DNA from: Undaria pinnatifida | Taxonomy: Eukaryota; Sar; Phaeophyceae; Laminariales; Alariaceae | DNA length: 64,000 nt | Assembly: GCA_012845835.1 (NCBI GenBank) | Contig: JABAKD010000001.1 | Coordinates: forward strand, 8,638,832-8,702,831 | Direction: 5' to 3' | In this document: positions 44,426-55,255 of the stretch, in pieces | How the letters are laid out: every line of letters begins with the position of its first letter | Numbering within the stretch: position 1 is the stretch's first letter | Made by a program: the position numbers and the translations under genes | Notes under the pieces: generated by a model | Told to the model about the DNA's origin: nothing | Seen by the model: only the letters and a program-made list of their open reading frames with translations | Databases searched by the model: none

Positions 44426-44941
44426 CCAACCGAATCACCAAAACAACTGAGCAAACAAGAGTCAACAAAGCAACCATCACTGAAACAATCAACCAATCAA
44501 CCGAGAGGAAATAATAAAGTACCCAAACATCAACAGCCAACCAATCACGGGGGGAGACAGACCCACATCGACGGCGTGGGATGGAGTTTGGACGCGGCTT
44601 ACGATCAAATAATAGGATGAAAAGAGCACGTATTGAGAAGAGGGGAGCAAGGACAACAAAAGGAGTACTGTAGATAACGCTTAAGCTGGGAGTGGGCATA
44701 GAATCGGAGTTAGACTTTGTGCATAAATTTTCTCTTGTTTCCGAGACTTTCTTCTTTCGGGAACGTTACGAGTGAAAGCTCATACTGTACATCGTTGGCC
44801 GGCAAGCACAATAGAAATCAACCAACTAATCAATCGACCGACCATCACACTGCAATACGTCATCAACCAACTAATCCATGAAAACGAAACAAAAACGAAA
44901 ACAAACCAAAATCAAAACCAACACGACCATTGCCACCATAC

Positions 44942-45080
44942 CTTGTTCAGCCCTTTCCAGCATCCTCTGTTGTTTGATGAGCACGAAGCAGTAAGCCCCC
45001 GCCGCACAAAACACCAAGACAGACATCGGTCTGAAAGGCCTCGAGCTCATCATGTCGCACACAAACACGATGAGGGCCAA
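44942..45080 (-). CDS. Transmembrane exon T, intact copy
   Basis: 139 nt from a good acceptor (CTTGCTGCTCGCCCTATTAATAG) to donor GTATGG; phase 0 in, phase 1 out. The peptide has two hydrophobic stretches, LALIVFVCDMMSS and MSVLVFCAAGAYCFVLI, then a polar KQQRMLERAEQ. It is probably two membrane segments of a multipass protein; family not recognised. Four versions of this exon lie within 1.6 kb. Confidence 0.6.
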
Positions 45081-45206
45081 CTATTAATAGGGCGAGCAGC
45101 AAGGCCCAGTAACGGCGGAAAGCACCAACGAAAATAGAGGGGAGGGGGGGGCACGAGGGGGAAGGAAGGGGGCAGGGGAGGGAGGGGCACGGGTGGTAAG
45201 GGCGGG

Positions 45207-45410
45207 TATGTTATGTTATGTTATGTTGTGTTACGTTATGTTATGTTATGTTATGTTATGTTATGTTATGTTATGATATGTTATGTTATGTTACGTTACG
45301 TTATGTTATGTTATGTTGTGTTGTGTTGTGCTATGTTATGTTATGTTATGTTATGTTATGTTATGTTATGTTATGTCATGTCATGTTATGTTATGTTATG
45401 TTGAGTTAAG
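45207..45410. repeat. (TTATG)n pentamer microsatellite
   Basis: About 40 units of TTATG with few variants; Met/Leu/Cys/Tyr frames are artefacts. Confidence 0.97.
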
Positions 45411-45426
45411 TTGAGTCAAAGTCACG

Positions 45427-45708
45427 TCATGGTAGGGTATGGTATGATTTGGTATGGTATGGTATGGCATGGTGTGGTGTGGTGTGGTGTGGTGTGGTGC
45501 GGTGTGGTGTGGTGTGGTGTGGTGTGGTGTGGTGTGGTGTGGTGCGGTGTGGTGTGGTGTGGTGTGGTGTGGTGTGGTGTGGTGTGGCGTGGTGTGGTGT
45601 GGTGTGGCGTGGTGTGGTGTGGTGCGGTGTGGTGTGGTGTGGTGTGGTGTGGTGTGGTGTGGTGTGGTGTGGTATGGTGTGGTATAGTATGGTAGGGTAT
45701 GGTATGGT
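45427..45708. repeat. (GGTGT)n / (GGTAT)n pentamer microsatellite
   Basis: Pentamer array grading from GGTAT at the edges to GGTGT in the centre. It separates exon T copy 0 from the intact copy. Confidence 0.97.
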
Positions 45709-45775
45709 GGCCTCGAGCACAACATGTCGCACACAAACACAATTTCAGCTAACTGGCGCCGCCAAAAGCGATAGC
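45708..45775 (-). pseudogene. Transmembrane exon T, copy 0 (truncated by microsatellite)
   Basis: Starts after a CCAG acceptor in the same phase as the intact copy and reads LAEIVFVCDMLCSRP, then runs into the GGTGT array (minus view ACACC). Confidence 0.68.
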
Positions 45776-46129
45776 GACAACAAAAACAGAAGGCACGGGG
45801 CACGGGAGGGAGGGAGGGGGGGGGGACCTCATTTGTTGCTTTTGCCTTAGTCACTTGACCATTGACCATGCACCCCTTTGGAGACGGAGCACCGTTCCTA
45901 CTCCTGATGAAGACAACTTCAACATTTGGGCGCTTATTACGCTTTCTCCAGGTATGACATTGCATAAAAACCTCTTGCTTATCTTATCTCCCTCCTGTTT
46001 GGGGGGGGGGGGGTGGGGGGAGGGAATTGGAAGTTGGTGGGAGTCTATGATTGGATGCATTGTGTTGCTCACGTATGCCAACATAATCGCTAAAAAGGAT
46101 ACATGCCCACTCCCCCCCACCCAACTCAC

Positions 46130-46171
46130 CAAAGACGCCAGTCCCAGGACAAAAATTAGCAGCCCCGGAGA
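46130..46171 (-). CDS. 42-nt hydrophobic mini-exon
   Basis: On the minus strand acceptor CGTCATTTTTGCAG and donor GTGAGT frame 14 codons, SPGLLIFVLGLASL, phase 0 on both sides. It is upstream of and in line with exon T and may be the preceding membrane segment of the same gene (inference). Confidence 0.5.
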
Positions 46172-46289
46172 CTGCAAAAATGACGGAGATCGACCGTACG
46201 TTGGATAGGCCCTCGGGCCGCGATAGTGAATGCTGTTGATGCTACCGGTATTGACCTGCCAGAATGGCACGGGCAAGCGCTGGCTCCAA

Positions 46290-46350
46290 GCCCTTAAGTT
46301 GCTGCTGCCGCTGCTGCTCCTGCTGTTGCTGTTGTTGTTGTTGCTGCCGG

Positions 46351-46417
<67 letters not shown>

Positions 46418-46850
46418 GTTGTTGGCGTTATTACTGTTGTCGGTCATGTTGATGGTGGTGGTGTGGGTGTCGTTGATGGTGGTGGTGTTGTTGGTGTTGG
46501 TGGTGGCGGTGTTGTTGTCAGTGTTGTTGTCAGTGATGTTACTGCTGCTGTTGATGTTGTCGTTGTGGTTGTTGGCGATGTTGCCGTTTCCGACGGAGCT
46601 GTCATTACCGTTGTTACCGCTGCTGCTGTTGTTATCCCTGCTGTTGTTACTGCTGCTGTTGTTACCGCAGCTGTTGTTACCGCTGCTGCTGCCGTTGTTA
46701 CCGCTGCTGCTGTTGTTACCGCAGCTGTTGTTACCGCTGCTGCTGCTGTTGTTACCGCTGCTACTGTTGCCGCTACTATGGGCGTTGCCGCGGTCGGCGT
46801 TACTGACGTCACTATCTCCGCTACTATTGGCGCTTCCATCACCGCTGCCA
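46290..46850. repeat. (TTG)n / (GCTGTTGTT) trinucleotide block
   Basis: Nearly pure TTG at 46320-46430 followed by GTTACCGCTGCTGCT-type units. The Asn-rich, Leu-rich and Val/Ala-rich long frames across 45.9-47.3 kb are produced by it. Confidence 0.92.
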
Positions 46851-47029
46851 ATCACATTACCGCGGCTGGTACCCAATACCCCAAAAAACCCTCCATCAGG
46901 GCCAAGTGGCGAGCGGGAACCACTGGCGACTACAAACACCGGACCAACGCGAGCCATGATTGGTCAATTTTTGTGTCGCTTCCTGCCGACGGCTTCACCC
47001 TGCCACCCTGCCACCCTGCCTCGGCAAGC

Positions 47030-47180
47030 GAGGGGGCGGAGGGGGGGGGGGGGAGGAGGGAAGGAGGGAGGTGGGCGCAGAGAGAGAGTGAGTGAGGGCG
47101 GGGGAGGGAGTTGTAGAGGGATACGCGGGAGGGGGTGTTGTAGAGGGAGAAGGACGGGGCGGGAGGGAGGGATCGACTCA
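47030..47180. repeat. G-rich low-complexity tract
   Basis: GGAGGG/GGGGG-rich purine run; no gene. Confidence 0.85.
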
Positions 47181-47279
47181 GCGGCGGAAACCCCTGGCAC
47201 AGGCAAAACTAATGTTTTGCATGACTACAAGCGGTCGCAACCACTACACACAACCAGCGTGAAGAGTCACAAAGGAAGC

Positions 47280-47630
47280 TGAAATTGCCCTGTTGACCCT
47301 GGCAGCATCTAGGGAACTTGCTGGCCTAGAGTATTCACAGAATTAATACGTAAGATTGCGGTGCCAAAGTATCACGCATAGCTGGGATGGACCACTCAAC
47401 TGGTCGAACTCACAGAGGACGTATCTGTGACCATGGCATCACACAAAGAAAATCACACACAGTTTTCAAAGATGAGTTTCGACGAACCTCTCGATGTCAC
47501 TGCTGTACGAAGTACCTGGTATTTCTATGTTCCAACAAAAATACACAAAACGGAACAACGCCGCTTGCAAAGATGAGTATTGACCCAAAATTCGTCGAAC
47601 TCACGGCTGACGTCCTTGAAATATTTGTAT
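47280..47630 (-). mobile_element. Element E cores, three partial copies
   Basis: CTGTTGACCCTGGCAGC at 47290; then core-like segments at about 47365-47415, 47450-47510 (TTTCAAAGATGAGTTTCGAC, TCGATGTCACTGCTG) and 47565-47625 (GCTTGCAAAGATGAGTATTG, GTCGAACTCACGGCTGACGT, CCTTGAAATATTTGTA). Confidence 0.6.
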
Positions 47631-48398
47631 AAAACGATAATGATATTTGGAGGATTTATGTGTGGTGGTGCGTCTATTTAGTTGTTGATCGTTCGGTTTG
47701 TGGGTACCAGGTCCCCTTCCCCTAGATTGTACCGCCTCAATATACACAAGTTCAAGGTCACCAGAGGTACCTCACTCCGTTCCATGAAAACCCGAGACAC
47801 CGACCCACCACGGTGTGTCCTCCATCCACACCACAATCACACCAGAGAGAACTTGCTATTAATAGGGGCACCTCCGCACAGGTTTATTTTCTATTCGTTC
47901 GGTCGCTCGTTCGATTAATACTAACAGTAGCTGGCGGCCTTGGGCCGCCGTCGTCGGTTTCGTCGCCAACCACGCCCTTGGTCGGTCGGCCGCGCCGTCG
48001 CCCTCGGTGTCAACAATTTTACGAAAACACTACAAACCTCGTCGTGTCTCCGCGTCTCCACACCAAAACCTGACCGACGACATCTACTCGGGGTTAGAAT
48101 TTCATGTCTGATCGGAAATTCCGATAAATCGGAAAAATGATCGATAATTGGGTCAGACCAAAAAACGACCGGACATCCGATAAGAACGCCGTGCTTCTAG
48201 ATGGGAGGGGACGCCCTCTTACTGTCCCCCCCCCCCCCCCCCATTGACAAAGAGGGTGTAAGGTGATTTACACTCGATGTGAGTCCTCCCAAGAAAAAAA
48301 ACGCGTTCTCCTGATCATACATAGCAGTACCATGACCTGTTTCCGTATTTCCGCCTCCCATATCGTTTATCGTACGAGTATCGGCATCGGATATTTGG

Positions 48399-48434
48399 CG
48401 ATCCGATCCGATCCGATCCGATCCGATCCGATCC
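48399..48434. repeat. (GATCC)n microsatellite
   Basis: Seven GATCC units. No exon I can support in 47.6-49.4 kb. Confidence 0.9.
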
Positions 48435-49404
48435 AACAAATACCGGACAGTTTATCGCGTTATAAAATGTTCAGGCCGGCATCGGATCCAAATCGACTAT
48501 CGTTCCGACATGAAATTCTACTGGAGGCGCAGAATCTAAAAAAAATACCCTTTGCATCTAATCATCGCCCCTCTTCACACTTTCCACCGCAACTCGGACT
48601 CCGGGGTAACTGGTAACTGAGCAGAGCTCTCATGCTGCCCCTCCCCGCTCCCTGCTATTACTACATAAATACCTGCTACCACCGCATAAACACGTCCCAT
48701 CTCTACGCGTAAGCTTCATGTATATGCGGGGAGGCCATGTACAGGAACATGTAGTATAAACATGGGAGAAGTGAAATTGTGCACGGCGTGTGGTTCCCGT
48801 ACTACGAGAAGGAATTTAGAATAAAATGCCCTATTTAACCAAACCCTAACACCATTTCTAACCCCGGGCCGACCTTTACAAAGGTTATCCGGAAAAAAAA
48901 GCCGGCAAAAAAAAAAAGTCTCGGGAAAAATGTCCACGGCCTCATGGTTCGTTTCTATTTTCGACTTTTTGCTATTTCCGTACTAATACTACCATGTAGA
49001 CACATATTCACGGGCCCCGCATATACTACTCGTGCTGGGTTCAGTTCGTACATTGTGTATCACAGCAGTAGTACTGCAATTGCAGTTGCGGAGAAAGTCG
49101 GTGCTAAGAAATATGATGCTAAGAAGCACAGCCTGAAACTTGCGGGAAAAATACAGAAAAAGAGTGTAAGAAAGAGAGCTTAAACCAGGCAACAAGATAA
49201 GAAAGAGCATTATAAGAAACAGCCGCGACCGACATCTACCTAAAATAAGAAACGAGGTCGTTCCGGAGGGAGGAACACAGCAAGAAACGCCAAAGTCACA
49301 ACTTGCGCCGGCGGTCCTGGGTCAGTAGATTGTTAAACGCGGGGGGCTTATGCGATTGGGACTGGGTTGATTCCGAGGGATCATCACACGTAGAGCATAC
49401 CAGA

Positions 49405-49560
49405 GATCTAGGTTAAAGCATGACTACAGCGTCATGCTCCAAGCTGATGGAACCGCAAAAAGCATGGAGTCGCCACTGGAGTTGCACAACACGGCCGAGG
49501 GCACCGCTATTGGGGCGTGGGCGCTGCTGAAGCAGGGCCGCAGAGGAGTCTTAATAGAGC
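49405..49560 (+). pseudogene. Possible coding remnant
   Basis: One plus frame reads RSRLKHDYSVMLQADGTAK, then ELHNTAEGTAIGAWALLKQG, then a short distance to a stop. Composition is protein-like and may be a decayed element gene; no family recognised. Confidence 0.25.
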
Positions 49561-50084
49561 GTATGTAGTTCACGGGCTAGACAGATACTCGGTAAGACAG
49601 CCCGCAGGATTGCACAGGGAAATATCCAAGAATGGATTATTCCGAGCAAAGACAGCCCGTAGAATCGAGAGAGCTCCAGTATGCCTAAAAACGACATAGG
49701 CACGGGAATTTTCGAGGAAGGCTCGACCTTTCCAGGAATTTTTCCCTCGCTACTAATATGAGGAGAAAAAATCGTGGTCCGCAGTTCGGAGATGGTGGTC
49801 CACAGGTTGGAACAATTTTTTGAAAAAGAAAGCGGTGTAGTCGCTTTTCTCGCCCGTTTCTGACCGGTGTTTGGGTCCGGGTTGGGGATAGTGGAGGGTC
49901 AGGGGCTAGGTTGGGTCTACGCCCGTGCCTTGATCCCATCACCAGAGGCGTTTCCTAGCACGAACAATTCATGACGATCAATAACCCGACCGTAGGAAGA
50001 TTTGTCCTAAGTAGGTTCTAGGGGTCCTCGGAGTTAGCTCATAGCGCAAGAACAGAGCTGCAAGAGCATTCCCTGTGATGGAAC

Positions 50085-50285
50085 GTCCCGTTAGGCAGGA
50101 TAGCCCATATGTGGTATCCCTCGTTCCACCAGAAGAACGCTGCGAGAGGCAATAGGAAAGTTCTTTAAGTGTTCCTCAAAAAGGAGGTTCACAGAGAGCT
50201 CGTATACGGAGGTGAAGCGCACGCTAAGTGAGCGGAACCCCCTCTCTACCACTACTTTCTCTTGAGCTTCGCCTAGCTCCACGCC
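50085..50285 (-). pseudogene. Hypothetical open fragment
   Basis: 63-codon minus frame (ELGEAQEKVVVERGFRSLSV, NLLFEEHLKNFPIASRSVLL, GIPHMGYPA) with protein-like composition and no neighbouring splice evidence. Possibly a relic of a transposon gene. The frame at 50461-50991 is T-rich with hydrophobic runs and is not called. Confidence 0.25.
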
Positions 50286-51400
50286 AATAGAAAATCTACC
50301 AAGAAGAAGCGGTCTCTCCTTCCAAGCTAAACTGATAGTTCAGTATGGTAGTAGTAAGTAGATACTTCGAAGTGTGGTAGTAGCGTTCGGCAGCAGAGGC
50401 AAATCTGTGCAACGTCAGCTTAAAAAAAGAGGAGAGAAGGCACTATGGGAATGACCTAAATTGAGCCGAGAAAAATACGAAGATATCAACTCAAGAAATT
50501 CAGCTGACGGAGCTGGCGAGGGCACACCAAGCAAAACTCTGAGCCTGAACGCCAAATTGACGATTCTTGACACCGTGCTTCCTCAGTACGATTGGCTTGC
50601 TATTTTTGCTTGGGTATTATTTCCTTCTTTTTTTCGTTATCTCGTTTTCTATCTCCCTCGCCTTTCCTTACTTCGTGCTGGTAATAACATTACATGCACC
50701 AGACTCTTCCACAGCCTACGCGGCACATGTGGCACACGAGAGAGGACATCCACGAGAGAGAGGAGGCCTCTTTGTTTCGTCCTGTTTCCTTGCGTCTTTC
50801 TGCATTGTTTTGTCTGCCCTGTCTTATTCCAGGAGTCTAGGAGTGATTCTGGTTTTCTAGTTCCAGTTTTTCTTCTCTACCTGGTAGTTTGTGTTTGGCT
50901 CGTCAGTTATACCCGGTACTATGGCATTTCATTTGCCTTCCTCTGTTCATCTGCGATTATTGTGGTCTATTTTGTTCACGGTCTGCGATAACAGAATTTG
51001 TACGCATACCTCTAGGATGAAGAATCAGGATATGGACACTGGGTGTTTCAGTCGTGTCGTTGGGTAGAAGTAACCGATGAAACTCCTTTGAGAACTCAGC
51101 GCGAAAAATTGACGACTACGACATCAGCCACAGGCGCTGCTGGTTGGCGTTGATAAAACCCAAGTCCGAGCGGCAACAATTGCAAAGACTCGTACGGGAC
51201 AGGTGCAGCATGATTCTACTCGTACCACGGCGAGCCCACGCTACTCCTATACGCTTGAAAATGTCCCAATAATCGTCCTTCGCTTGACCACTACGATGCA
51301 CGGGTCCCAAAACAATTTACGTGACGACGGAACACCAAAAACACACAAGTGCCCCCTTTTTTTGCATTAAAGGCCTCTCAATAAGGCGGTATCCCTATAT

Positions 51401-51713
51401 AAGGCGGTATCCCGATACAAGGCGGTCAAAATCGCTTGGCGCGACCGAGGAATCGCGCTCATAACCTGGGACGAATAAGGCGGCTTCCCCCAATAATACG
51501 GCCACACTGCTCTGGCACACCCCCGACTTACTGCGGCATCCCTAGTGCTTATACAAGGCGGTATCCCGATACAAGGCGGTTAAAATCGCTTAGCGCAACC
51601 AAGGAATCGCGCTCATAACCTGGGACGAATAAGGCGGCTTCCCCCAATAATACGGTCACATTGCTCTGGCACACCCCCGGCTTACGGTGGTATCCCTAGT
51701 GCATATACAAGGC
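51401..51713 (+). repeat. Tandem repeat, two 154-bp units with AAGGCGG micro-repeats
   Basis: AAGGCGGTATCCCGATACAA at 51401 and again at 51555; both units continue through AATCGCGCTCATAACCTGGG and CAATAATACGG. The second ends where SINE-A begins. Confidence 0.88.
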
Positions 51714-52015
51714 GGTCGCCCCGGTGGCGTATCAGGTTATCCTCGAGCCCGTGGTATTATAGGTCAGTTTCGTGAGTTCGAATCCCCCCGAGTGCATACT
51801 TGTAAAATTTCGTGGGGATTTCTTCTTGTGCTCAAAGTGACTTGCGGAAAGCGCGAGAGCGTGAGTTAGCAACACTCAATGAAAAATCAACGAGCACTGG
51901 GATTGCTGAACCCTATGAGCGATAAAAATTCAAGACAAGAATCGGGGGGGAGAAGGGACGACACCTGTGACCACGGCTTGTCCAGAAGCTGGAAAGTAGA
52001 TGTGTGTGAAAAATA
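51714..52015 (+). mobile_element. SINE-A copy 3
   Basis: Same tRNA-like head (A box TGGCGTATCAGG, B box GAGTTCGAATCC), body GACTTGCGGAAAGCGCGAGA ... ACACCTGTGACCACGGCTTG and tail GCTGGAAAGTAGATGTGTGTG. The head has a longer spacer (CCCGTGGTATTATAGG) between the boxes than copy 2. Confidence 0.88.
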
Positions 52016-52834
52016 ATTAAAAAGCATAAATCCGTCTCGATATATCACCCCTGGGCCCTGGGCCTAGAGTGTGGGGTTATCTTGCGTGTTAGAATACGGT
52101 ACGATAAATTTAAGAAAAAAGAGAGAACGCGTCGTAGTTGTTGCCTGTGCGCCTGTGCGGGTAGATGTTGCGCAACTGGTTGTTGGTGCTATGTCGGAAA
52201 CAACTGTCAACTGTAGTATCTGCCGAGCAACTGTTTCACGTATGACAACGTCGCACACAGGGTGGACACGGACTCTAGATTTTGACAAGAGTTAATGTGA
52301 GAAAACAACAACAACAGGGTGGAGAGGCCCGGGAACGGATCAAGAAGAGAGGAGGGGTACATACGCACGTCAACGACGCTCGTATCGTTTGCTGTTCTGA
52401 TGCGCTGTTCCCCCTGCTTGAAGTTTACGTGGTACGCTGTACGACACACTATCATACGGCGGTACTACTACTGCAACGTCGTTTGGCGCGACCACGTATA
52501 CACAAACAGTGCTGTCGTTGTATTTGGGGGCGCTGCGAAGCGACCAAAAAAACGATTGCACGATTGCGATATTTTTAAGCGTCTTACCAGTAGCGTGAGG
52601 GCGGAGAAGTACGAGAAGGATCATTCGTACTTCTGCGCCCGTCCCGTACGAGCTTTGCAATTGTTGTCGTTCGGACACCACTTGTATCATCGCCGACTAC
52701 TGTAGCAGTGGCCAATGCCGTACTCGTTAGTTTTCGTGGTCAATTTTTCCTTCTGAAAGTCTCAAACGGGTTGATAATGTTGTCGGCGGTGATGGTGATC
52801 TCAGTCGTGTTGGTGTCGCTGAATATTCTATTCT

Positions 52835-53245
52835 GGTATATTATAAAAATCAAAATACACTCCAGCTGTGAGATCGAATATTTTGTCGAAACTCATCTTT
52901 GCAAGCTGTGTGTGATACTCCGATCGCGCGTATTACGGGTTGTGTGTCCTCATTAAGGATATAGGTCGGCGACTCCCCTTGCAACTACAGTGTAGGTATA
53001 TTATAAAAATTAAAATACACTCCAGCTGTGAGATCGAAGATTTCGTCGAAACTCATCTTTGCAAGCTGTGTGTGATACTCCGATCGCGCGCATTACGAGT
53101 TGTGTGTCCTCATTAAGGATATAGGTCGGCGACTCCCCTTACAGCTACAGTGTAGCTATCAGGGTCAACAGGATGATTTTAGTCAGTCTGTGCGCGGAAA
53201 CTATAAAACCCGTTTCTGAGGGGGACAAAATCTGACAGCTGTGAA
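52835..53245 (+). mobile_element. Element E copy (52.8 kb) with 160-bp left-end duplication
   Basis: The left portion (GGTATATTATAAAAAT ... CTACAGTGTAG) occurs twice in tandem (52835-52994, 52995-53154) with few differences. It is followed by AGGGTCAACAGGATGATT, GTGCGCGGAAACTATAAA and CTGACAGCTGTG. Only the second copy continues into the full element. Confidence 0.82.
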
Positions 53246-53249
53246 GGCA

Positions 53250-53399
53250 AAGGGGGGGCCTGGTTTTGATCAAAAGCGAGCGGGTTTGGAGGGGGGCGGG
53301 GGGGGGGGGGGGGGGGAAAGGGCAATTTGTGCATGTAAGCTATAAATCCTTTCGAGGGGATAAATCTGACGGTTTTGGCACCAGTATATTATTGGGGGC

Positions 53400-53430
<31 letters not shown>

Positions 53431-54445
53431 GGCGCGGGGGGGGGGGGGGGCAGCTCGATATGTGCCTGGAAACTATACATTATTTCGAGGGGACAAATGT
53501 GACATTTTTGGAAATAATACATCAGTTTATCGTGTATATTCTGGGGTAAGTCGTACAATCAGTGAGTAAAGAGAGGGTGGAGTGTTCGAGGGGGTGGGGT
53601 TGGGATGGGTTGGGGGGGGAGGGTGGGGGGTGGGGGCGGGGGCGGGGGGCGGGGGGGGGGGGGGGGAAGGGCTTTAGGTGAGGGGTTTGTTATACGTGTG
53701 GTGCTAGGTCTAGGCGAAGGTGCGGGTGATGGGGAAGAAAGGGGCGTTCGAGGCGGGGGGGGGGGGGAAACACAGCGGCATGGATGGCTCTCGAAAGATA
53801 ATGAGGTGATATCCTGTGCGTGAAGTGTTTATTAATGTGGCGGATTTCGATATTTGGTGGGGCGTTTGAGTAAGGGAGAGCAAGAGGGGGGGGGGGGGGG
53901 GAGTTTTTTTAGAAGGTTTAGGTCACAAATAATATTCAAATACACTTCGGCTGTGAGATCAAAGATATGTATCAGCTTGTTATACGCGTGGTGCTAGGTC
54001 TACGCGATCGTGCAGGTGGTCGGGAAAGAGGGGGCGTTGGAGGGGGGGGGGGGGGGAACACAGCGGCATGGATGGCTCTCGAAAGATAATGAGGTGATAT
54101 CCTGTGCGTGAAGTGTTTGTTAATGTGGCGGATTTTGATATTTGGTGGGGCGTTTGAGTAAGGGAGAGCAAGAGGGGGGGGGGGGATTTTTAGGAGGTTT
54201 AGGTCACAAATAATATTCAAATACACTTCGGCTGTGAGATCAAAGATATGTAGCAGCTTGTTATACGCGTGGTGCTAGGTCTAGGCGATCGTGTAGGTGG
54301 TCGGAAAAGAGGGGGCGTTGGAGGGGGGGGGGGGGGGCGGGGGGGGGGAAATATTTGAAACCTTCGTCATGGATGGTCAGAAAGATAATGATGTGGTATC
54401 AACTGCGTATAGGTGTTTATTACTCAGGCCGATTTTGATTGTGAG
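53250..54445 (+). repeat. G-run unit array, longest copy
   Basis: Successive units of about 230-290 bp with GTTATACG(C/T)GTGGTGCTAGG, G-runs of 10-30, CATGGATGG(C/T)(T/C), GATAATGA(G/T)GTG, GTGGGGCGTTT and AATACACTTCGGCTGTGAGATC. The last phrase is the start of the element E core, so the array units carry pieces of element E. Confidence 0.85.
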
Positions 54446-54468
54446 TGGGGCGTTTATATAGCAGGCAT

Positions 54469-54756
54469 ATGGGTTGGTTAGCTGCTCTGTTACTGCTACC
54501 GCTGCTGCTTCCAGCTATACTGCTGTATGCACAGTGTCTGTGCGTACGATGTATGCGCGCACAATGTCATGTCCATGCAGCGAACGGCGCGTGCGCGGTC
54601 GAAGCCAGTACTTGGGTCGGATGCGCGCGGGTCATCGGTACCATTTTTCGTGTGAAGTATGGTTACTTGTCTTACCCGTATTTACGTACCAGCACGCCGT
54701 GCAATTGTACACAAAACCCCCAACGACACATCGAGGACCAACGCCTGAATGGGTAG
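54469..54756 (+). CDS. Possible small secreted Cys-rich protein
   Basis: 95 codons from ATG. It starts MGWLAALLLLPLLLPAILLY (signal-peptide-like), followed by cysteine-rich CLCVRCMRAQC and later CNCTQN. A TATATAG sequence lies 10 bp upstream of the ATG. The leucine run partly derives from GCTGCT triplets, and nothing else supports expression. Confidence 0.25.
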   Translation: MGWLAALLLLPLLLPAILLYAQCLCVRCMRAQCHVHAANGACAVEASTWVGCARVIGTIFRVKYGYLSYPYLRTSTPCNCTQNPQRHIEDQRLNG

Positions 54757-54849
54757 GGTGGACCGTAACTGGACCAAGTCCGACGAAAGGCTGTTTTCTC
54801 ATGGCCGGGGATTTTGTTAGTGGGTGAGCTTGCGCAAGTCCCACACTAC

Positions 54850-54869
54850 CCGGAAGGATGGCCTTCCGG
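54850..54869. repeat. Perfect 8-bp hairpin
   Basis: CCGGAAGG-ATGG-CCTTCCGG. Confidence 0.75.
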
Positions 54870-54948
54870 CTGGCTTATCTATCTCCACCGCACCTAATCC
54901 CCGGAGACCAAGTCGGGTCGACATAATAAGGCTTCCGTATACATCCTC

Positions 54949-55255
54949 GATGGGTGGCGTATCAGGCTATCCTCGAGCCTGGTATAGGTTAGTTTCGTGA
55001 GTTCGAGTCCCGTCGAGTGCATACTCGTATAAATTCGTATAAATACAACGGCAGCTTGCGCTGCTTGAGTAGAAACTGTGACCGCCGGTAGGGACAGCTC
55101 GCGCTATCGCTACCACGGGAACTGGAGGACATGCCAGCTAGCGCTGGATTACGAATGAACACAATTGAGTTAAATTGACACAACATACTGTATATGAAAA
55201 TAAGTGGAAGCTTGGCGAGTCAAGCTTCATTCTTCAGCATCTTCTCTCGGGGGCC
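54949..55255 (+). mobile_element. Chimeric SINE: SINE-A head joined to SINE-B body
   Basis: The head (A box TGGCGTATCAGG, B box GAGTTCGAGTCCC, GTGCATACTCGTATAAATTC) is followed within about 40 bp by the SINE-B body (GTAGGGACAGCTCGCG, GCCAGCTAGCGCTGGATTAC, GAGTTAAATTGACACAACAT) and a diverged tail. Confidence 0.75.

Noticed and set aside
43291-44620. Pro-rich 387-codon and Gly-rich 270-codon frames
   Set aside because: Trinucleotide low complexity; overlapping opposite frames; no start context or splice evidence.
45851-47282. Asn-rich 368-codon frame (minus) and Leu-rich 350-codon frame (plus)
   Set aside because: Both derive from the TTG/GTT block. Only the 42-nt hydrophobic mini-exon at 46130-46171 inside this interval is retained, because of its splice sites.
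50461-50991. 176-codon hydrophobic frame
   Set aside because: T-rich pyrimidine composition explains the hydrophobic run; no ATG context, splice sites or motif.
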